NCBI GenBank assembly: GCA_023399815.1 | Contig: JAEWOJ010000127.1 | Coordinates: 17,066-81,065 of the forward strand | Direction of reading: 5' to 3' | Source: Pseudomonadota bacterium | Lineage (GTDB): Bacteria > Pseudomonadota > Gammaproteobacteria > Xanthomonadales > Xanthomonadaceae | Length of the DNA: 64,000 nucleotides | Shown here: one piece after another, positions 24,221 to 32,218 of the stretch | Layout: every line of letters begins with the position of its first letter | How positions within the stretch are numbered: the first letter of the stretch is position 1 | Notes under the pieces: model-generated | Databases searched by the model: none | The model's input: the letters and a program-made list of their open reading frames with translations, nothing else | What the model was told of the DNA's origin: nothing | Program-made: the position numbers and the translations under genes

Positions 24221-24910
24221 TCAGCCGCGCGCGGCCCACCAGCCGCGCCACAGCAGGCCGGCCGGGCGTGGCTGGTAGTCGCCACCGCGCAGGCGCGCCT
24301 GCAGGCGTGCGCGCGCCAGCGCGGCATAGAGCCGGCGCGGACGCGGCCCGGCCACCCGTGCGGGCCAGCGCGCGAGCAACGCCCGCTGCCATTCCCGCTC
24401 GCCATCGGCGCCCGCCGGCACGGCGGCGCCTCCCAGGTCCTGTATCCGCTGCGCCAGCATCTGGGTCAGCACCGCATCGCCGGCCTGCGGCTGCATGGGC
24501 ACGCCGAACAGCGCGGCCTCCACCGCCGCCACCGCATCGGCGAAGCGCGCCAGCGAACGGCGCGCCTGTTCCGGGTCGGCGATGGCGTCTCGGGCCTCGA
24601 TCAGGTCCGGCAATGCCTCCGCCAGCCGCTCCCAGGGCGCCCGCACCGGCTCCAGGATCCGTCCCAGCGGATGCCGTGAACGCTGCCCGGCCCAACCGCG
24701 CAGCTCCTCGCCCCACCAGCCGAGCTTGGCATTGGCCGGCAGGGGGTCGCCGGCGATGTTGAGCATGTCGTCGAATTCCTGCAGCAGCGCGAACCACGCC
24801 AGCGTGCGGCGATGCAGCTCCGGCGCGACGAAACGGTCGACCAGCGACCACTCGGGCCAGCGCTCGCGCCATTTGTCCAGGAAACCATCCAGCGAATCAG
24901 ATCCAGTCAT
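24221..24910 (-). CDS. Squalene/phytoene synthase-like protein
   Basis: A 229-residue helical protein resembling the squalene/phytoene synthase family as found in xanthomonads: 'LAWFALLQEFDDMLNIAGDP' (first acidic region, reduced from DxxxD), 'AKLGWWGEELRGWAGQRSRH', and a central 'LPDLIEARDAIADPEQARRS'. The second aspartate-rich motif of true synthases is not clear, so catalytic activity is doubtful. The ATG at 24910 begins 'MTGSDSLDGFLDKW'; the frame is open further upstream without good start signals. It is convergent with the XRE-DUF805 gene. Confidence 0.65.
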   Translation of the reverse strand: MTGSDSLDGFLDKWRERWPEWSLVDRFVAPELHRRTLAWFALLQEFDDMLNIAGDPLPANAKLGWWGEELRGWAGQRSRHPLGRILEPVRAPWERLAEALPDLIEARDAIADPEQARRSLARFADAVAAVEAALFGVPMQPQAGDAVLTQMLAQRIQDLGGAAVPAGADGEREWQRALLARWPARVAGPRPRRLYAALARARLQARLRGGDYQPRPAGLLWRGWWAARG

Positions 24911-25003
24911 GCGCACATTGTAGGAACCTGTCCCCGCGCCGTCTCCCGCCCGATCGACCGGGACCGGCGTTCCGTGCGGCAAGCGCGGGCCCAAGGCGGC
25001 ACA

Positions 25004-25888
25004 TCAACTGCCGGCCGCCCGGCGCGTCCTGCCCGCAGCGGGCAGCGCACGCCGGGCGCTGGTTCCGCGCACGAAGGCGGTCGCCAGCCGCAATGCGTCG
25101 CCGCCGCCACGGTCGCCGCGCAGCGCGCGCACCAGCCTGGCGGGGGTGACGCCGGTCCAGCGGAACACATCGTGCGTGGCGTGCGCCTGGTCGCTGTAGC
25201 CGTGGCGCGCGGCGGCATCGGCGATGTCCGCGTCCTCGGCATCCAGCGAGCGCAGCAGCGCCTGCAGGCGGCGCACACGGGCGTATTCCTTCGGGGTCAT
25301 GCCCACCGCCGCGAGGAAGCGCGATTGCAGAGTGCGCAGGGCGACGCCAAGCCGTCGCGCCAGTTCGGCGATGCGCAGGTCGCCGTCCGCCGCGTCCAGC
25401 CTCCCGACGGCCTGCTCGATCAGCGCATCCGGCGCGAACCCGGCGCAGCGCTCCCGCAGCAGCCGCCACACTGGTTCCGGCGACCGCGTGGCGGCGTATG
25501 CCTGCGCGGCATCGCGGAAGTCCGCGGCGAATGCCGCATCCAGGGTGTACAGGTCGGGCGCGTGATCGCGCAGCGCGGGCAGCCGCTCGCCGGCGACCAA
25601 GGCGCTGCCGGCCGGTTTCAGCCGCACGCCGATGCAGAACACCGCACCGGCGGCCTGCAGGCGGACCGGGCCGCGCTGCTGGGCGGCGAAACAGAACGGC
25701 TGGTCGGCGCGGACCTGCCCGTCCATGCCATGGAAGCGCAGCGGCACGCCCAGCTCGGCCAGCAGTTCGCAGCAGCCGTCCGGGTAGATGACCTGCACAT
25801 CGTCGCCGGGGGCGTCGTCGCGCAGCACCCAGAGGCACTGCACATGGCGTTGCAGACCGGGCGGCGCCGGGTGCTCGACATAGTCCAT
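25004..25888 (-). CDS. AraC-family transcriptional regulator
   Basis: A 294-residue protein with an N-terminal ligand/AraC-associated half ('LWVLRDDAPGDDVQVIYPDG') and a C-terminal AraC double helix-turn-helix ('LRIAELARRLGVALRTLQSR', 'DIADAAARHGYSDQAHATHD', 'FRWTGVTPARLVRALRG'). The fold resembles the DUF6597-type AraC regulators. About 30 Arg/Ala-rich residues follow the second HTH. It is divergent from the DUF6265-like gene (88-bp gap), which may be a target; no operator is obvious. Confidence 0.88.
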   Translation of the reverse strand: MDYVEHPAPPGLQRHVQCLWVLRDDAPGDDVQVIYPDGCCELLAELGVPLRFHGMDGQVRADQPFCFAAQQRGPVRLQAAGAVFCIGVRLKPAGSALVAGERLPALRDHAPDLYTLDAAFAADFRDAAQAYAATRSPEPVWRLLRERCAGFAPDALIEQAVGRLDAADGDLRIAELARRLGVALRTLQSRFLAAVGMTPKEYARVRRLQALLRSLDAEDADIADAAARHGYSDQAHATHDVFRWTGVTPARLVRALRGDRGGGDALRLATAFVRGTSARRALPAAGRTRRAAGS

Positions 25889-25976
25889 GCGCCATCGAAC
25901 CGCGCGCTGCGCGTTTTTACAAGCGCCGCCGCCGGGACGAGGCTAGCCTGCGGCCATCCATCAGGGAGACGGGAAC

Positions 25977-26438
25977 ATGGCGATGAAGGCGGGAATCATG
26001 CTGGGCATCGGTCTGGCACAGGTCAGCGGCGCGGCCACGGCCGCCGCGGCGGAATTCGACTGGCTGGCCGGCCATTGGTGCGGCGGCGGCGCCGAACGGA
26101 CGATCGACGAGGTCTGGTTGCCCGAGGCCGGCGGCGCGCTGCTGGGCATGTCGCGCACGGTCCGTGGCGGCGGCACCGAGTCGTTCGAGTTCATGCGCCT
26201 GGTGCCCGCAGGCAAGGATGCCGGCTTCCATGTCCAGCCCAATGGCGTGGCGCCGACCGTGTTCGCCATCGCCGGGCGCGGCGAAGGCTGGGTGGTCTTC
26301 GAGAACCCGGCACACGATTTCCCCAACCGCATCGAGTACCGGCGCGATGGCGCCGGACTGCGGGCGTCCATCGCCGGACCAGGAGAAGGCGGAAAGACGC
26401 TGGAGATTCCGTTCGAATACCGCCGCTGCGGCGGGTGA
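25977..26438 (+). CDS. DUF6265-like secreted protein
   Basis: A 153-residue protein with an N-terminal signal peptide (Ala-rich, cleaving near 'TAAAAA') and a small beta-barrel-type domain with 'FDWLAGHWCGGG', 'IDEVWLPEAGGALLGMSRTV', 'SFEFMRLVPAGKDAGFHVQP' and 'FENPAHDFPNRIEYRR'. These are hallmarks of the DUF6265 / lipocalin-like family of unknown function. GGGAGACGGGAACATG gives a plausible ribosome binding site. Divergent from the AraC-type gene. Confidence 0.8.
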   Translation: MAMKAGIMLGIGLAQVSGAATAAAAEFDWLAGHWCGGGAERTIDEVWLPEAGGALLGMSRTVRGGGTESFEFMRLVPAGKDAGFHVQPNGVAPTVFAIAGRGEGWVVFENPAHDFPNRIEYRRDGAGLRASIAGPGEGGKTLEIPFEYRRCGG

Positions 26439-26586
26439 GCGACGGGGGCGGTATTTGGCTGCCGGCGATTGGTCGGCAGCGCATGGCCATTGGCCGAACG
26501 CACCTGGTCCGCCAAGGGCGCGGAAGGCGCCGGGAGCGGCATCGGGTGCGGTTGTGGCTGCGCGCTTTCGGGCGTTTGCGTACGCC

Positions 26587-26632
26587 GGCATTTTGCGGTT
26601 GCCGGCCAGCGGCCGGCACTACCGGCGCCCGA
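26587..26632. repeat. SMAG-type palindromic repeat
   Basis: The core TGCCGGCCAGCGGCCGGCA-like palindrome ('GCCGGCCAGCGGCCGGCACT' followed by ACC) matches the units at 45.8 and 46.0 kb. It lies in the convergent gap between the DUF6265-like gene and gph, a typical site for such repeats. Confidence 0.6.
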
Positions 26633-26646
26633 CCAACGCTCGGGCG

Positions 26647-27327
26647 CTACCTCGTGAGGGACGGCCACGCGGCCGGTTCCAGCAGCGCGGCGGGCGTCGC
26701 CGCCATCACGTCGGCCTGCCACAGCTGCGGATCGTCGCCCGCGGGACGGTAGCCCCACAGCGCCGCGATCGACGGCATGCCGGCCGCGCGCGCGGCCTGG
26801 ACGTCGCGCTCGTCGTCGCCGACGTAGACGCATTGCCGCGGGGTCATGCCGATCCGCTGCGCGGCCACCTGCAACGGCAGCGGATGCGGCTTGCGCTCGG
26901 CCAGGCTGTCGCCGCCGATCAGCACCGCGCAGCGCTGCTCCCAGCCCAGCTGCGGAAGGATCAGCCGCGCCAGGTATTCGGGCTTGTTGGTGACGATGCC
27001 CCAGCGGCTGCCGGCCTGCTCCAGCGCCTGCAGCAGGCTGGCGATGCCGTCGAACAGCCGCGCGTGGCGGCCGATCAGCGACTGGTAGACGTCGAGGAAT
27101 TCGGGCACCAGCGCATGGCGCTCGCTTTCGCCCACCTGCGGGAAGGCCACCGCCAGCATCGCCCGCGCGCCCTTGGACACCACCGGCCGCAGGCATCCGG
27201 CTGTCAGCGCCTCCATGCCGCGCGCCTGGCGCATGGCGTTGGCGGTGACGACGAAATCCGGCGCGGTGTCGAGCAGGGTGCCGTCCAGGTCGAACAGCAC
27301 CGCCGGCGGGAACGGGGCTGCGGTCAC
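26647..27327 (-). CDS. gph: HAD-family phosphoglycolate phosphatase
   Basis: A 226-residue HAD hydrolase: nucleophile motif '[17 protein letters not shown]', Thr motif '[14 protein letters not shown]', Lys motif '[12 protein letters not shown]', acidic motif '[19 protein letters not shown]'. With the alpha-helical cap and close coupling to ubiG this fits phosphoglycolate phosphatase, as is common in Xanthomonas-type genomes; some relatives act on N-acetylmuramate 6-phosphate, so the substrate is not certain. The start is a GTG overlapping the ubiG stop (GTGA, 27327-27324), strongly suggesting coupling. A longer frame is open upstream but would overlap ubiG. Confidence 0.88.
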   Translation of the reverse strand: MTAAPFPPAVLFDLDGTLLDTAPDFVVTANAMRQARGMEALTAGCLRPVVSKGARAMLAVAFPQVGESERHALVPEFLDVYQSLIGRHARLFDGIASLLQALEQAGSRWGIVTNKPEYLARLILPQLGWEQRCAVLIGGDSLAERKPHPLPLQVAAQRIGMTPRQCVYVGDDERDVQAARAAGMPSIAALWGYRPAGDDPQLWQADVMAATPAALLEPAAWPSLTR

Positions 27328-28046
27328 GCCTGTTCCGGCTTGACCGCGAAGGCCAGGTAGTTGATGTCGGTGCGGCGGCTCAGGCGCGCGCGGTTGCGCC
27401 ACGGTTCGTAGGCCATGCCGCTGACGTCCTGCAACTGCAGCCCGGACTGGCGCAGCCAGGCGCCCAGCTCGGCCGGCTTGATGAATTCCTGGTAGTGGTG
27501 CGTGCCCTTGGGCAGCAGCCGGGCGATGTACTCCGCGCCGACCACTGCCACCGCAAACGCGGCCGGGGTGCGGTTGATGGTGGACAGGAACAGCGTGCCG
27601 CCGGGGCGCAGCAGGCGCTGGCAGGCGGCAATGATCGCGCCCGGGTCCGGCACGTGCTCCAGCATCTCCATGCAGGTCACCACGTCGAACGCGCCCGGCT
27701 GCTCGGCGGCCAGGTCCTCGGCGGCCTGCACCCGGTAATCGACCTGCACGCCGGATTCCAGCCCGTGCAGGCGCGCGACCTTGACCAGTTCCGGCGCCAG
27801 GTCGATGGCGGTGACCTGCGCGCCCTCCTTCGCCAGCGCCTCGCTCAGCAGGCCGCCGCCGCAGCCGATGTCGAGCACGCGCGCGCCGCGCAGCGTGGCG
27901 CGCTCGGCCACGTAGCGCAGCCGCACCGGGTTGAGCGCATGCAGCGGCTTCTGCGGGCCGTCGGCGTCCCACCAGCGGTTGGCCAGCGCGGCGAACTTGT
28001 CCAGTTCGGCCTGATCGAAGTTGTTGGACGTGGCGGTGGCGTTCAT
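27324..28046 (-). CDS. ubiG: Ubiquinone biosynthesis O-methyltransferase UbiG
   Basis: A 240-residue class I SAM-dependent methyltransferase with UbiG/Coq3 marks: N-terminal '[20 protein letters not shown]', '[13 protein letters not shown]', motif I '[20 protein letters not shown]', '[18 protein letters not shown]' and '[20 protein letters not shown]'. It performs both O-methylations in ubiquinone synthesis. The ATG '[15 protein letters not shown]' was chosen from the family length, although the frame is open upstream. The downstream gph gene overlaps it by GTGA. Confidence 0.93.
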   Translation of the reverse strand: MNATATSNNFDQAELDKFAALANRWWDADGPQKPLHALNPVRLRYVAERATLRGARVLDIGCGGGLLSEALAKEGAQVTAIDLAPELVKVARLHGLESGVQVDYRVQAAEDLAAEQPGAFDVVTCMEMLEHVPDPGAIIAACQRLLRPGGTLFLSTINRTPAAFAVAVVGAEYIARLLPKGTHHYQEFIKPAELGAWLRQSGLQLQDVSGMAYEPWRNRARLSRRTDINYLAFAVKPEQA

Positions 28047-28245
28047 GCGGAGATTCCTCGTTTCATTGGCCCTTGGGCGATTGCCGCCACTTCTCCGTGG
28101 AAATCCGGGATGCGGCACGGCTCCTCCCCTTTGCGCACCGCGCAGGGGGAGGTGGCGAGGGGGGGCTTTGCGGCGTTCACGCAACCGCCCAAAGCCCCCT
28201 CCCCAACCCTCCCCTTCGCCTTCGGCGAAAGGGAGGGGGATTTCA
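28047..28245. other. Intergenic region with a C-rich hairpin
   Basis: Between ubiG and the deaminase gene. It contains CCCTCCCCTTCGCC and its near-complement GGCGAAAGGGAGGGGG, a strong hairpin at about 28207-28239, probably ending the upstream leftward transcript or forming a repeat. It also has several similar purine/pyrimidine-biased tracts. No gene seen. Confidence 0.5.
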
Positions 28246-29589
28246 TCAGGCGCGGATGGAACGGATGCGGTCGCGCCACTGGCGGGCGTTGGCGGTGATC
28301 GCCGCCACGTCCATGCCGACCAGTTCGCGCTGCACCAGCTTGGGCTGGCCGGCGATCCACACGTCGCTGACCTGGTGGCGGCCGGCGGCGTAGACCAGCT
28401 GCGACAGCACGTGGTGCAGCGGCTGGGTTTCCAGCGCCGACAGGTCCACGCAGGCCAGGTCGGCCTGCTTGCCGACCTCGATCGAGCCGATCCTGTCGCC
28501 GAAGCCCAGCGCGCGCGCGCCGCCGAGCGTGGCCGCGCGCAGCGTGGTCGCCGCGTCCAGCGCGGTGGCGTCGTTGGCCACCGCCTTGGCGAGGATCGCG
28601 GCGGTGCGGTTCTCGCTGAACATGTCCAGGTCGTTGTTGCTGGCGCAGCCGTCGGTGCCGATGGCCAGGTTCACGCCCGCGCGCAGCAGCGCGCAGGCCG
28701 GGCAGAAGCCCGAGGCCAGCTTCAGGTTCGACTCCGGGCAATGCACCACGTGCACGCCGCGCTCGGCGCACAGGTGGATCTCGCCTTCGGTGAGCTGGGT
28801 CATGTGCACCGCGATCAGGCGGTCGTTGACCAGGCCGAGGCGATCCAGCCGCGCCAGCGGGCGCTGGCCGTGCAGCTTGATCGAGTCGCTGATTTCCTGC
28901 GCGGTCTCGTGGGTGTGCAGGTGCACCGGAATGTCGAGCTGGTCGGACAGCATCCGCACCCGCTCGAAGTTGGCGTCGTTGACCGTGTACGGCGCGTGCG
29001 GCGCGAACGCGGTACCGATCAACGGGTCGTCGCGCCACTGGTCGTGCAGTTCGCCGGCGCGGGCGAAGTATTCGTCGTCGGTCCTGGCCCAGGCGCTGGG
29101 GAAATCGATGATCACCGAGCCGACCAGCGCGCGGAAGCCGTGCTTCTTGTACACGGCCGCCTGCACGTCGGCGAAGAAGTAGTTCTCGTTGGCGCAGGTG
29201 GTGCCGCCGCGCAGCATCTCGGCGATGGCCAGGGTGGTGCCGTCGGCGACGAACTCGGGACCGATCACCGCCGCTTCCACCGGCCAGATGTGCTCGCGCA
29301 GCCAGGTCATCAGCGGCAGGTCGTCGGCGACGCCGCGCAGCAGGGTCATCGGGTTGTGGGTGTGGGCGTTGACCAGGCCGGGGATCAGCGCCGCCTGCGG
29401 GCGCGACACGACCTCCCTGGCCACGTAACGCGCGCGCGCCTCGCCGCGCGGCAGCACCGCCACGATCTCGCCGCCGCGGATCGCCACCGCGTGGTCTTCC
29501 AGCACCACCGCATGCGGCTCGATCGGCACCACGTAGCCGGCTTCGATCAGGAGGTCGCAGCTGGAGGCTGCCGTTTGAGGGGTTGTCAT
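28246..29589 (-). CDS. mtaD: 5-methylthioadenosine/S-adenosylhomocysteine deaminase (TRZ/ATZ hydrolase)
   Basis: A 447-residue amidohydrolase with metal-binding '[20 protein letters not shown]', '[10 protein letters not shown]'-like '[14 protein letters not shown]', '[16 protein letters not shown]', '[13 protein letters not shown]' and the metal/acid Asp in '[16 protein letters not shown]'. This is the full set for MtaD-type deaminases, which deaminate methylthioadenosine and S-adenosylhomocysteine in SAM by-product recycling. It lies upstream of ubiG in the same direction; linking a SAM-by-product enzyme to a SAM-dependent methyltransferase makes metabolic sense. Confidence 0.87.
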   Translation of the reverse strand: MTTPQTAASSCDLLIEAGYVVPIEPHAVVLEDHAVAIRGGEIVAVLPRGEARARYVAREVVSRPQAALIPGLVNAHTHNPMTLLRGVADDLPLMTWLREHIWPVEAAVIGPEFVADGTTLAIAEMLRGGTTCANENYFFADVQAAVYKKHGFRALVGSVIIDFPSAWARTDDEYFARAGELHDQWRDDPLIGTAFAPHAPYTVNDANFERVRMLSDQLDIPVHLHTHETAQEISDSIKLHGQRPLARLDRLGLVNDRLIAVHMTQLTEGEIHLCAERGVHVVHCPESNLKLASGFCPACALLRAGVNLAIGTDGCASNNDLDMFSENRTAAILAKAVANDATALDAATTLRAATLGGARALGFGDRIGSIEVGKQADLACVDLSALETQPLHHVLSQLVYAAGRHQVSDVWIAGQPKLVQRELVGMDVAAITANARQWRDRIRSIRA

Positions 29590-29628
29590 TGCAAAGCTTC
29601 CTTCCTGTGCAGCGCTCCCGCCGTGCGC

Positions 29629-30267
29629 TCAACCGCCGCGGGCGAGGATGCGCCGCCTGGCGATCATGGACAGCGGGAAAATCAGCGCGAATACCAATAC
29701 CGCCCATTTCCCCGGGACGAACAGGCCCAGCGGGATGGCGGAGGAGAACACCAGCAGGGGGATGAGCCCGCGCACCAGCAACAGCCGGGCCTGGGCCGGG
29801 CCGAGCTTGGCGTGCAGGTCCTCCTGCTTCACCACCGTGCGGCGGACCAGCCAGGAGAACAGCGAGATGCCGGTCAGCACCAGCGCGTAGACGATGAAGT
29901 GTTCCGACACCTGCCGCGTGGCGAACGGCATCAGCACCACGAAGAACAGCTGCAGCAGGGCCAGCCACACCAGCCTGCCGTTGACCCGCGTCACGTGCTT
30001 CCAGGTGAGCATGTGGCCCACCCAGAACAGGCCGGTCACGAAGAAGCTGATGACGTAGGACACCAGCAGGCCGAGGGTCTCGCCCCAAGCCTGGTCCGCG
30101 CCCACCCGCTCGATCAGCTCGCTGCCCGGCAGGCGCAGCTCGATCGCCAGCAGGGTGATGACGATGGCGAACACCGCATCGCAGAAGTTCACCACCCGCT
30201 CATGCGGAAACCGGTCCTCGCGGACCGGTTCCTGGGCAGCCTGCTCGATGCGGGCGGGCTTGCGCAT
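29629..30267 (-). CDS. TMEM175-like potassium channel (DUF1211)
   Basis: A 212-residue protein with about six membrane helices. The first helix carries the TMEM175 signature 'RVVNFCDAVFAIVITLLAIE'; the usual FSD triplet reads Phe-Cys-Asp here. Bacterial TMEM175 proteins form tetrameric K+ channels with six helices per subunit, which fits this length. It lies five bases downstream of efp in the same direction. The Ser-to-Cys change in the pore-lining motif is unusual and may alter gating or be neutral. Confidence 0.85.
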   Translation of the reverse strand: MRKPARIEQAAQEPVREDRFPHERVVNFCDAVFAIVITLLAIELRLPGSELIERVGADQAWGETLGLLVSYVISFFVTGLFWVGHMLTWKHVTRVNGRLVWLALLQLFFVVLMPFATRQVSEHFIVYALVLTGISLFSWLVRRTVVKQEDLHAKLGPAQARLLLVRGLIPLLVFSSAIPLGLFVPGKWAVLVFALIFPLSMIARRRILARGG

Positions 30268-30271
30268 GGGC

Positions 30272-30838
30272 TTACTTGACGCGCGCGGAGTATTCGCCGG
30301 AGCGGGTATCGACGCGGATCACTTCGTCCTGGTTGACGAACAGCGGCACGCGCACCACGGCGCCGGTTTCCAGCGTGGCCGGCTTGCCGCCGCCGCCGGA
30401 GGTGTCGCCGCGCACGCCCGGGTCGGTCTCGACGATCTTCAGCTCGACGAAGTTCGGCGGGGTGACGTCGATCGGCGCGCCGTTCCACAGCGTGACCACG
30501 CAGGATTCCTCGCCCTTGAGCCACTTCTCGGCGCCGTTCATGCCGGCCTTGTCGGCCTGCACCTGCTCGAAGGTTTCCGGGTCCATGAAGTGCCAGTACT
30601 CGCCGTCGCTGTACATGTAGTTCATGTCGGTATCCACCACGTCGGCGGCATCCAGCGAATCGGTGGACTTCATCGTCACTTCCTGCGTGCGGCCGTCCTT
30701 GATCAGGCGGTACTTCACGCGGGTGAAGGCCTGGCCCTTGCCCGGCTTGACGTACTCGGTGTCGATGATGACCGCCGGTTGGTTGTTGACCAGGATCTTC
30801 ATCCCGTTCTTGACGTCGTTCATGCCGTAACTGGCCAT
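30272..30838 (-). CDS. efp: Elongation factor P
   Basis: A 188-residue protein with all three EF-P domains. The loop '[19 protein letters not shown]' contains the lysine (in PGKGQAF) that receives beta-lysine when EpmA and EpmB are present; the C-terminal '[13 protein letters not shown]' is the family ending. EF-P relieves ribosome stalling at proline stretches. AGGAG lies 7 bp before the ATG. The divergent neighbour is epmB, so the lysylation route is presumably used; no epmA is in the window. Many genes here encode Pro-rich tracts. Confidence 0.96.
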   Translation of the reverse strand: MASYGMNDVKNGMKILVNNQPAVIIDTEYVKPGKGQAFTRVKYRLIKDGRTQEVTMKSTDSLDAADVVDTDMNYMYSDGEYWHFMDPETFEQVQADKAGMNGAEKWLKGEESCVVTLWNGAPIDVTPPNFVELKIVETDPGVRGDTSGGGGKPATLETGAVVRVPLFVNQDEVIRVDTRSGEYSARVK

Positions 30839-30898
30839 GCTGGTACTCCTGAAGGTGGCGAAACCGACGCGCGAAGGTCGGCCGGATTAGAATGGAAC

Positions 30899-30928
30899 GC
30901 CCGCCATCGAAGGCGGGCATCTGTTTTT
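30899..30928 (+). terminator. Leader hairpin with T-tract just before epmB
   Basis: GCCCGCC-ATCGAA-GGCGGGC followed by ATCTGTTTTT, ending 11 bp before the epmB ATG. A -10-like TAGAAT at 30888-30893 would start transcription near the hairpin. It has intrinsic-terminator form but lies inside or at the start of the epmB leader, so it may be an attenuator or mRNA-stabilising hairpin. Confidence 0.45.
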
Positions 30929-30938
30929 CTGGTCGCCC

Positions 30939-31973
30939 ATGATAACCGCAGCCCTCGCCCCCGCTCCACAGCCCTCCCCGCTTCCCCTGCCCGCCGGCCG
31001 CTGGCAGGCGCACTGGCGGCAGGCGATCCGCGACCCGGCCGAACTGCTGGCCGGGCTGGGCCTGGAAGCCGCCGACCTGGGGGTTTCGGCCCAGGCGCTG
31101 GCGCAGTTCCCGCTGCGGGTGCCGCGCGGCTTCGCCGGGCGCATGCGTCCGGGCGATCCGGCCGACCCGCTGCTGCGACAGGTGCTGCCGATCGACGCCG
31201 AGATGCGGGTGGTTCCCGGGTTCAGCTTCGACGCGGTCGGCGACGGCGCGGCGAAGAAGGCCACCGGCGTGATCCAGAAATACGGCGGCCGCGCCCTGCT
31301 GGTCGCCACCGGCAGCTGCGCGATCAACTGCCGCTACTGCTTCCGCCGCCATTTCGACTATGCCGGCGAGAACGCCGCGAAAGGCGGTTGGCAGGAGGCG
31401 GTGGCGGCCATCGCCACCGATCCGTCGATCGACGAGGTGATCCTGTCCGGCGGCGATCCTCTGTCGCTGGCTACGGCCAAGCTGGTCGAGCTGACCGATG
31501 CCCTGGCCGCCGTTCCGCATCTCAAGCGCCTGCGCATCCACAGCCGCCTGCCGGTGGTGCTGCCCGAGCGCGTGGACGACGAACTGGTGCGCTGGCTGGC
31601 GGGCCTGCCCTGGCCGCTGGCCTTCGTGATCCACGCCAACCACGCCAACGAGTTCGACGCCGGCGTCGATGCCGCCCTCGCCCGCCTGCGCGACGCCGGC
31701 GCGCAACTGCTCAACCAGGCCGTGCTGCTGCGCGGGGTCAACGACGACGTCGAAACCCTGGCCGCGTTGAGCGAGCGCAGTTTCGCCGCCGGCGTGCTGC
31801 CCTACTACCTGCACCAGCTGGACCGGGTGCAGGGCGTGGCCCATTTCGAGGTCGAGGACGAACGCGCGCTGGCGCTGCACGCGCAGCTGATGGCGCGCCT
31901 GTCCGGCTATCTGGTGCCGAAGCTGGTACGCGAAATCGCGGGCGATACCGGCAAGCGGCCCCTGCATGGCTAG
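30939..31973 (+). CDS. epmB: EF-P beta-lysylation protein EpmB (lysine 2,3-aminomutase-like)
   Basis: A 344-residue radical-SAM enzyme. The cluster motif CxxxCxxC is in 'ATGSCAINCRYCFRRHFDYA', followed by 'IDEVILSGGDPLSLATAKL' and PLP-binding 'LPYYLHQLDRVQGVAHFEV'. It converts (S)-alpha-lysine to (R)-beta-lysine, which EpmA attaches to EF-P. The length matches the EpmB (YjeK) form, and the gene is divergent from efp as is common. An Ala/Pro-rich N-terminal extension precedes 'WQAHWRQAIRDPAELLAGLG'. Confidence 0.93.
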   Translation: MITAALAPAPQPSPLPLPAGRWQAHWRQAIRDPAELLAGLGLEAADLGVSAQALAQFPLRVPRGFAGRMRPGDPADPLLRQVLPIDAEMRVVPGFSFDAVGDGAAKKATGVIQKYGGRALLVATGSCAINCRYCFRRHFDYAGENAAKGGWQEAVAAIATDPSIDEVILSGGDPLSLATAKLVELTDALAAVPHLKRLRIHSRLPVVLPERVDDELVRWLAGLPWPLAFVIHANHANEFDAGVDAALARLRDAGAQLLNQAVLLRGVNDDVETLAALSERSFAAGVLPYYLHQLDRVQGVAHFEVEDERALALHAQLMARLSGYLVPKLVREIAGDTGKRPLHG

Positions 31974-31980
31974 CGCCTTG

Positions 31981-32188
31981 CGGGGCGAGTCCCGCACCTG
32001 CCGTCGATAGCGCACGCCGGGGGCCTTGCCCCGGCCTACCCGGCTGATGCACGGGATCCCCGACGATACCGATGAGCGGCCCTTGATGCGGGTTTGCCCC
32101 GCATGCCTCCCGCCGATGCGCCGACATGCGGGGCGAGCCCCGCACCTGCCGTCGATAGCGCGCGCCGGGGGCGTTGCCCCGGCCTACC
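31981..32188. repeat. Duplicated 60-bp intergenic repeat
   Basis: A 60-bp unit at 31981-32040 recurs at 32129-32188 with only four differences. Each unit begins CGGGGCGAG, contains ACCTGCCGTCGATAGCG and ends in the palindromic GCCGGGGGC..TTGCCCCGGC followed by CTACC. The intervening segment carries a degenerate third copy (GGGTTTGCCCCGCATG). They lie between the convergent ends of epmB and the GGDEF-EAL gene; no protein or RNA gene is evident. Confidence 0.75.
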
Positions 32189-32218
32189 GCCGGATGGACG
32201 GGAGCGTTGGCAGCACCC

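Noticed and set aside
28043..30088. 681-codon frame overlapping mtaD and the TMEM175-like gene
   Set aside because: Low-complexity Arg/Gly/Ala translation in a shifted frame of two recognisable genes.
31981..32188. Tandem copies as a riboswitch or small RNA pair
   Set aside because: They lie between convergent gene ends with no promoter or downstream gene to regulate, and look like intergenic palindromic repeats.
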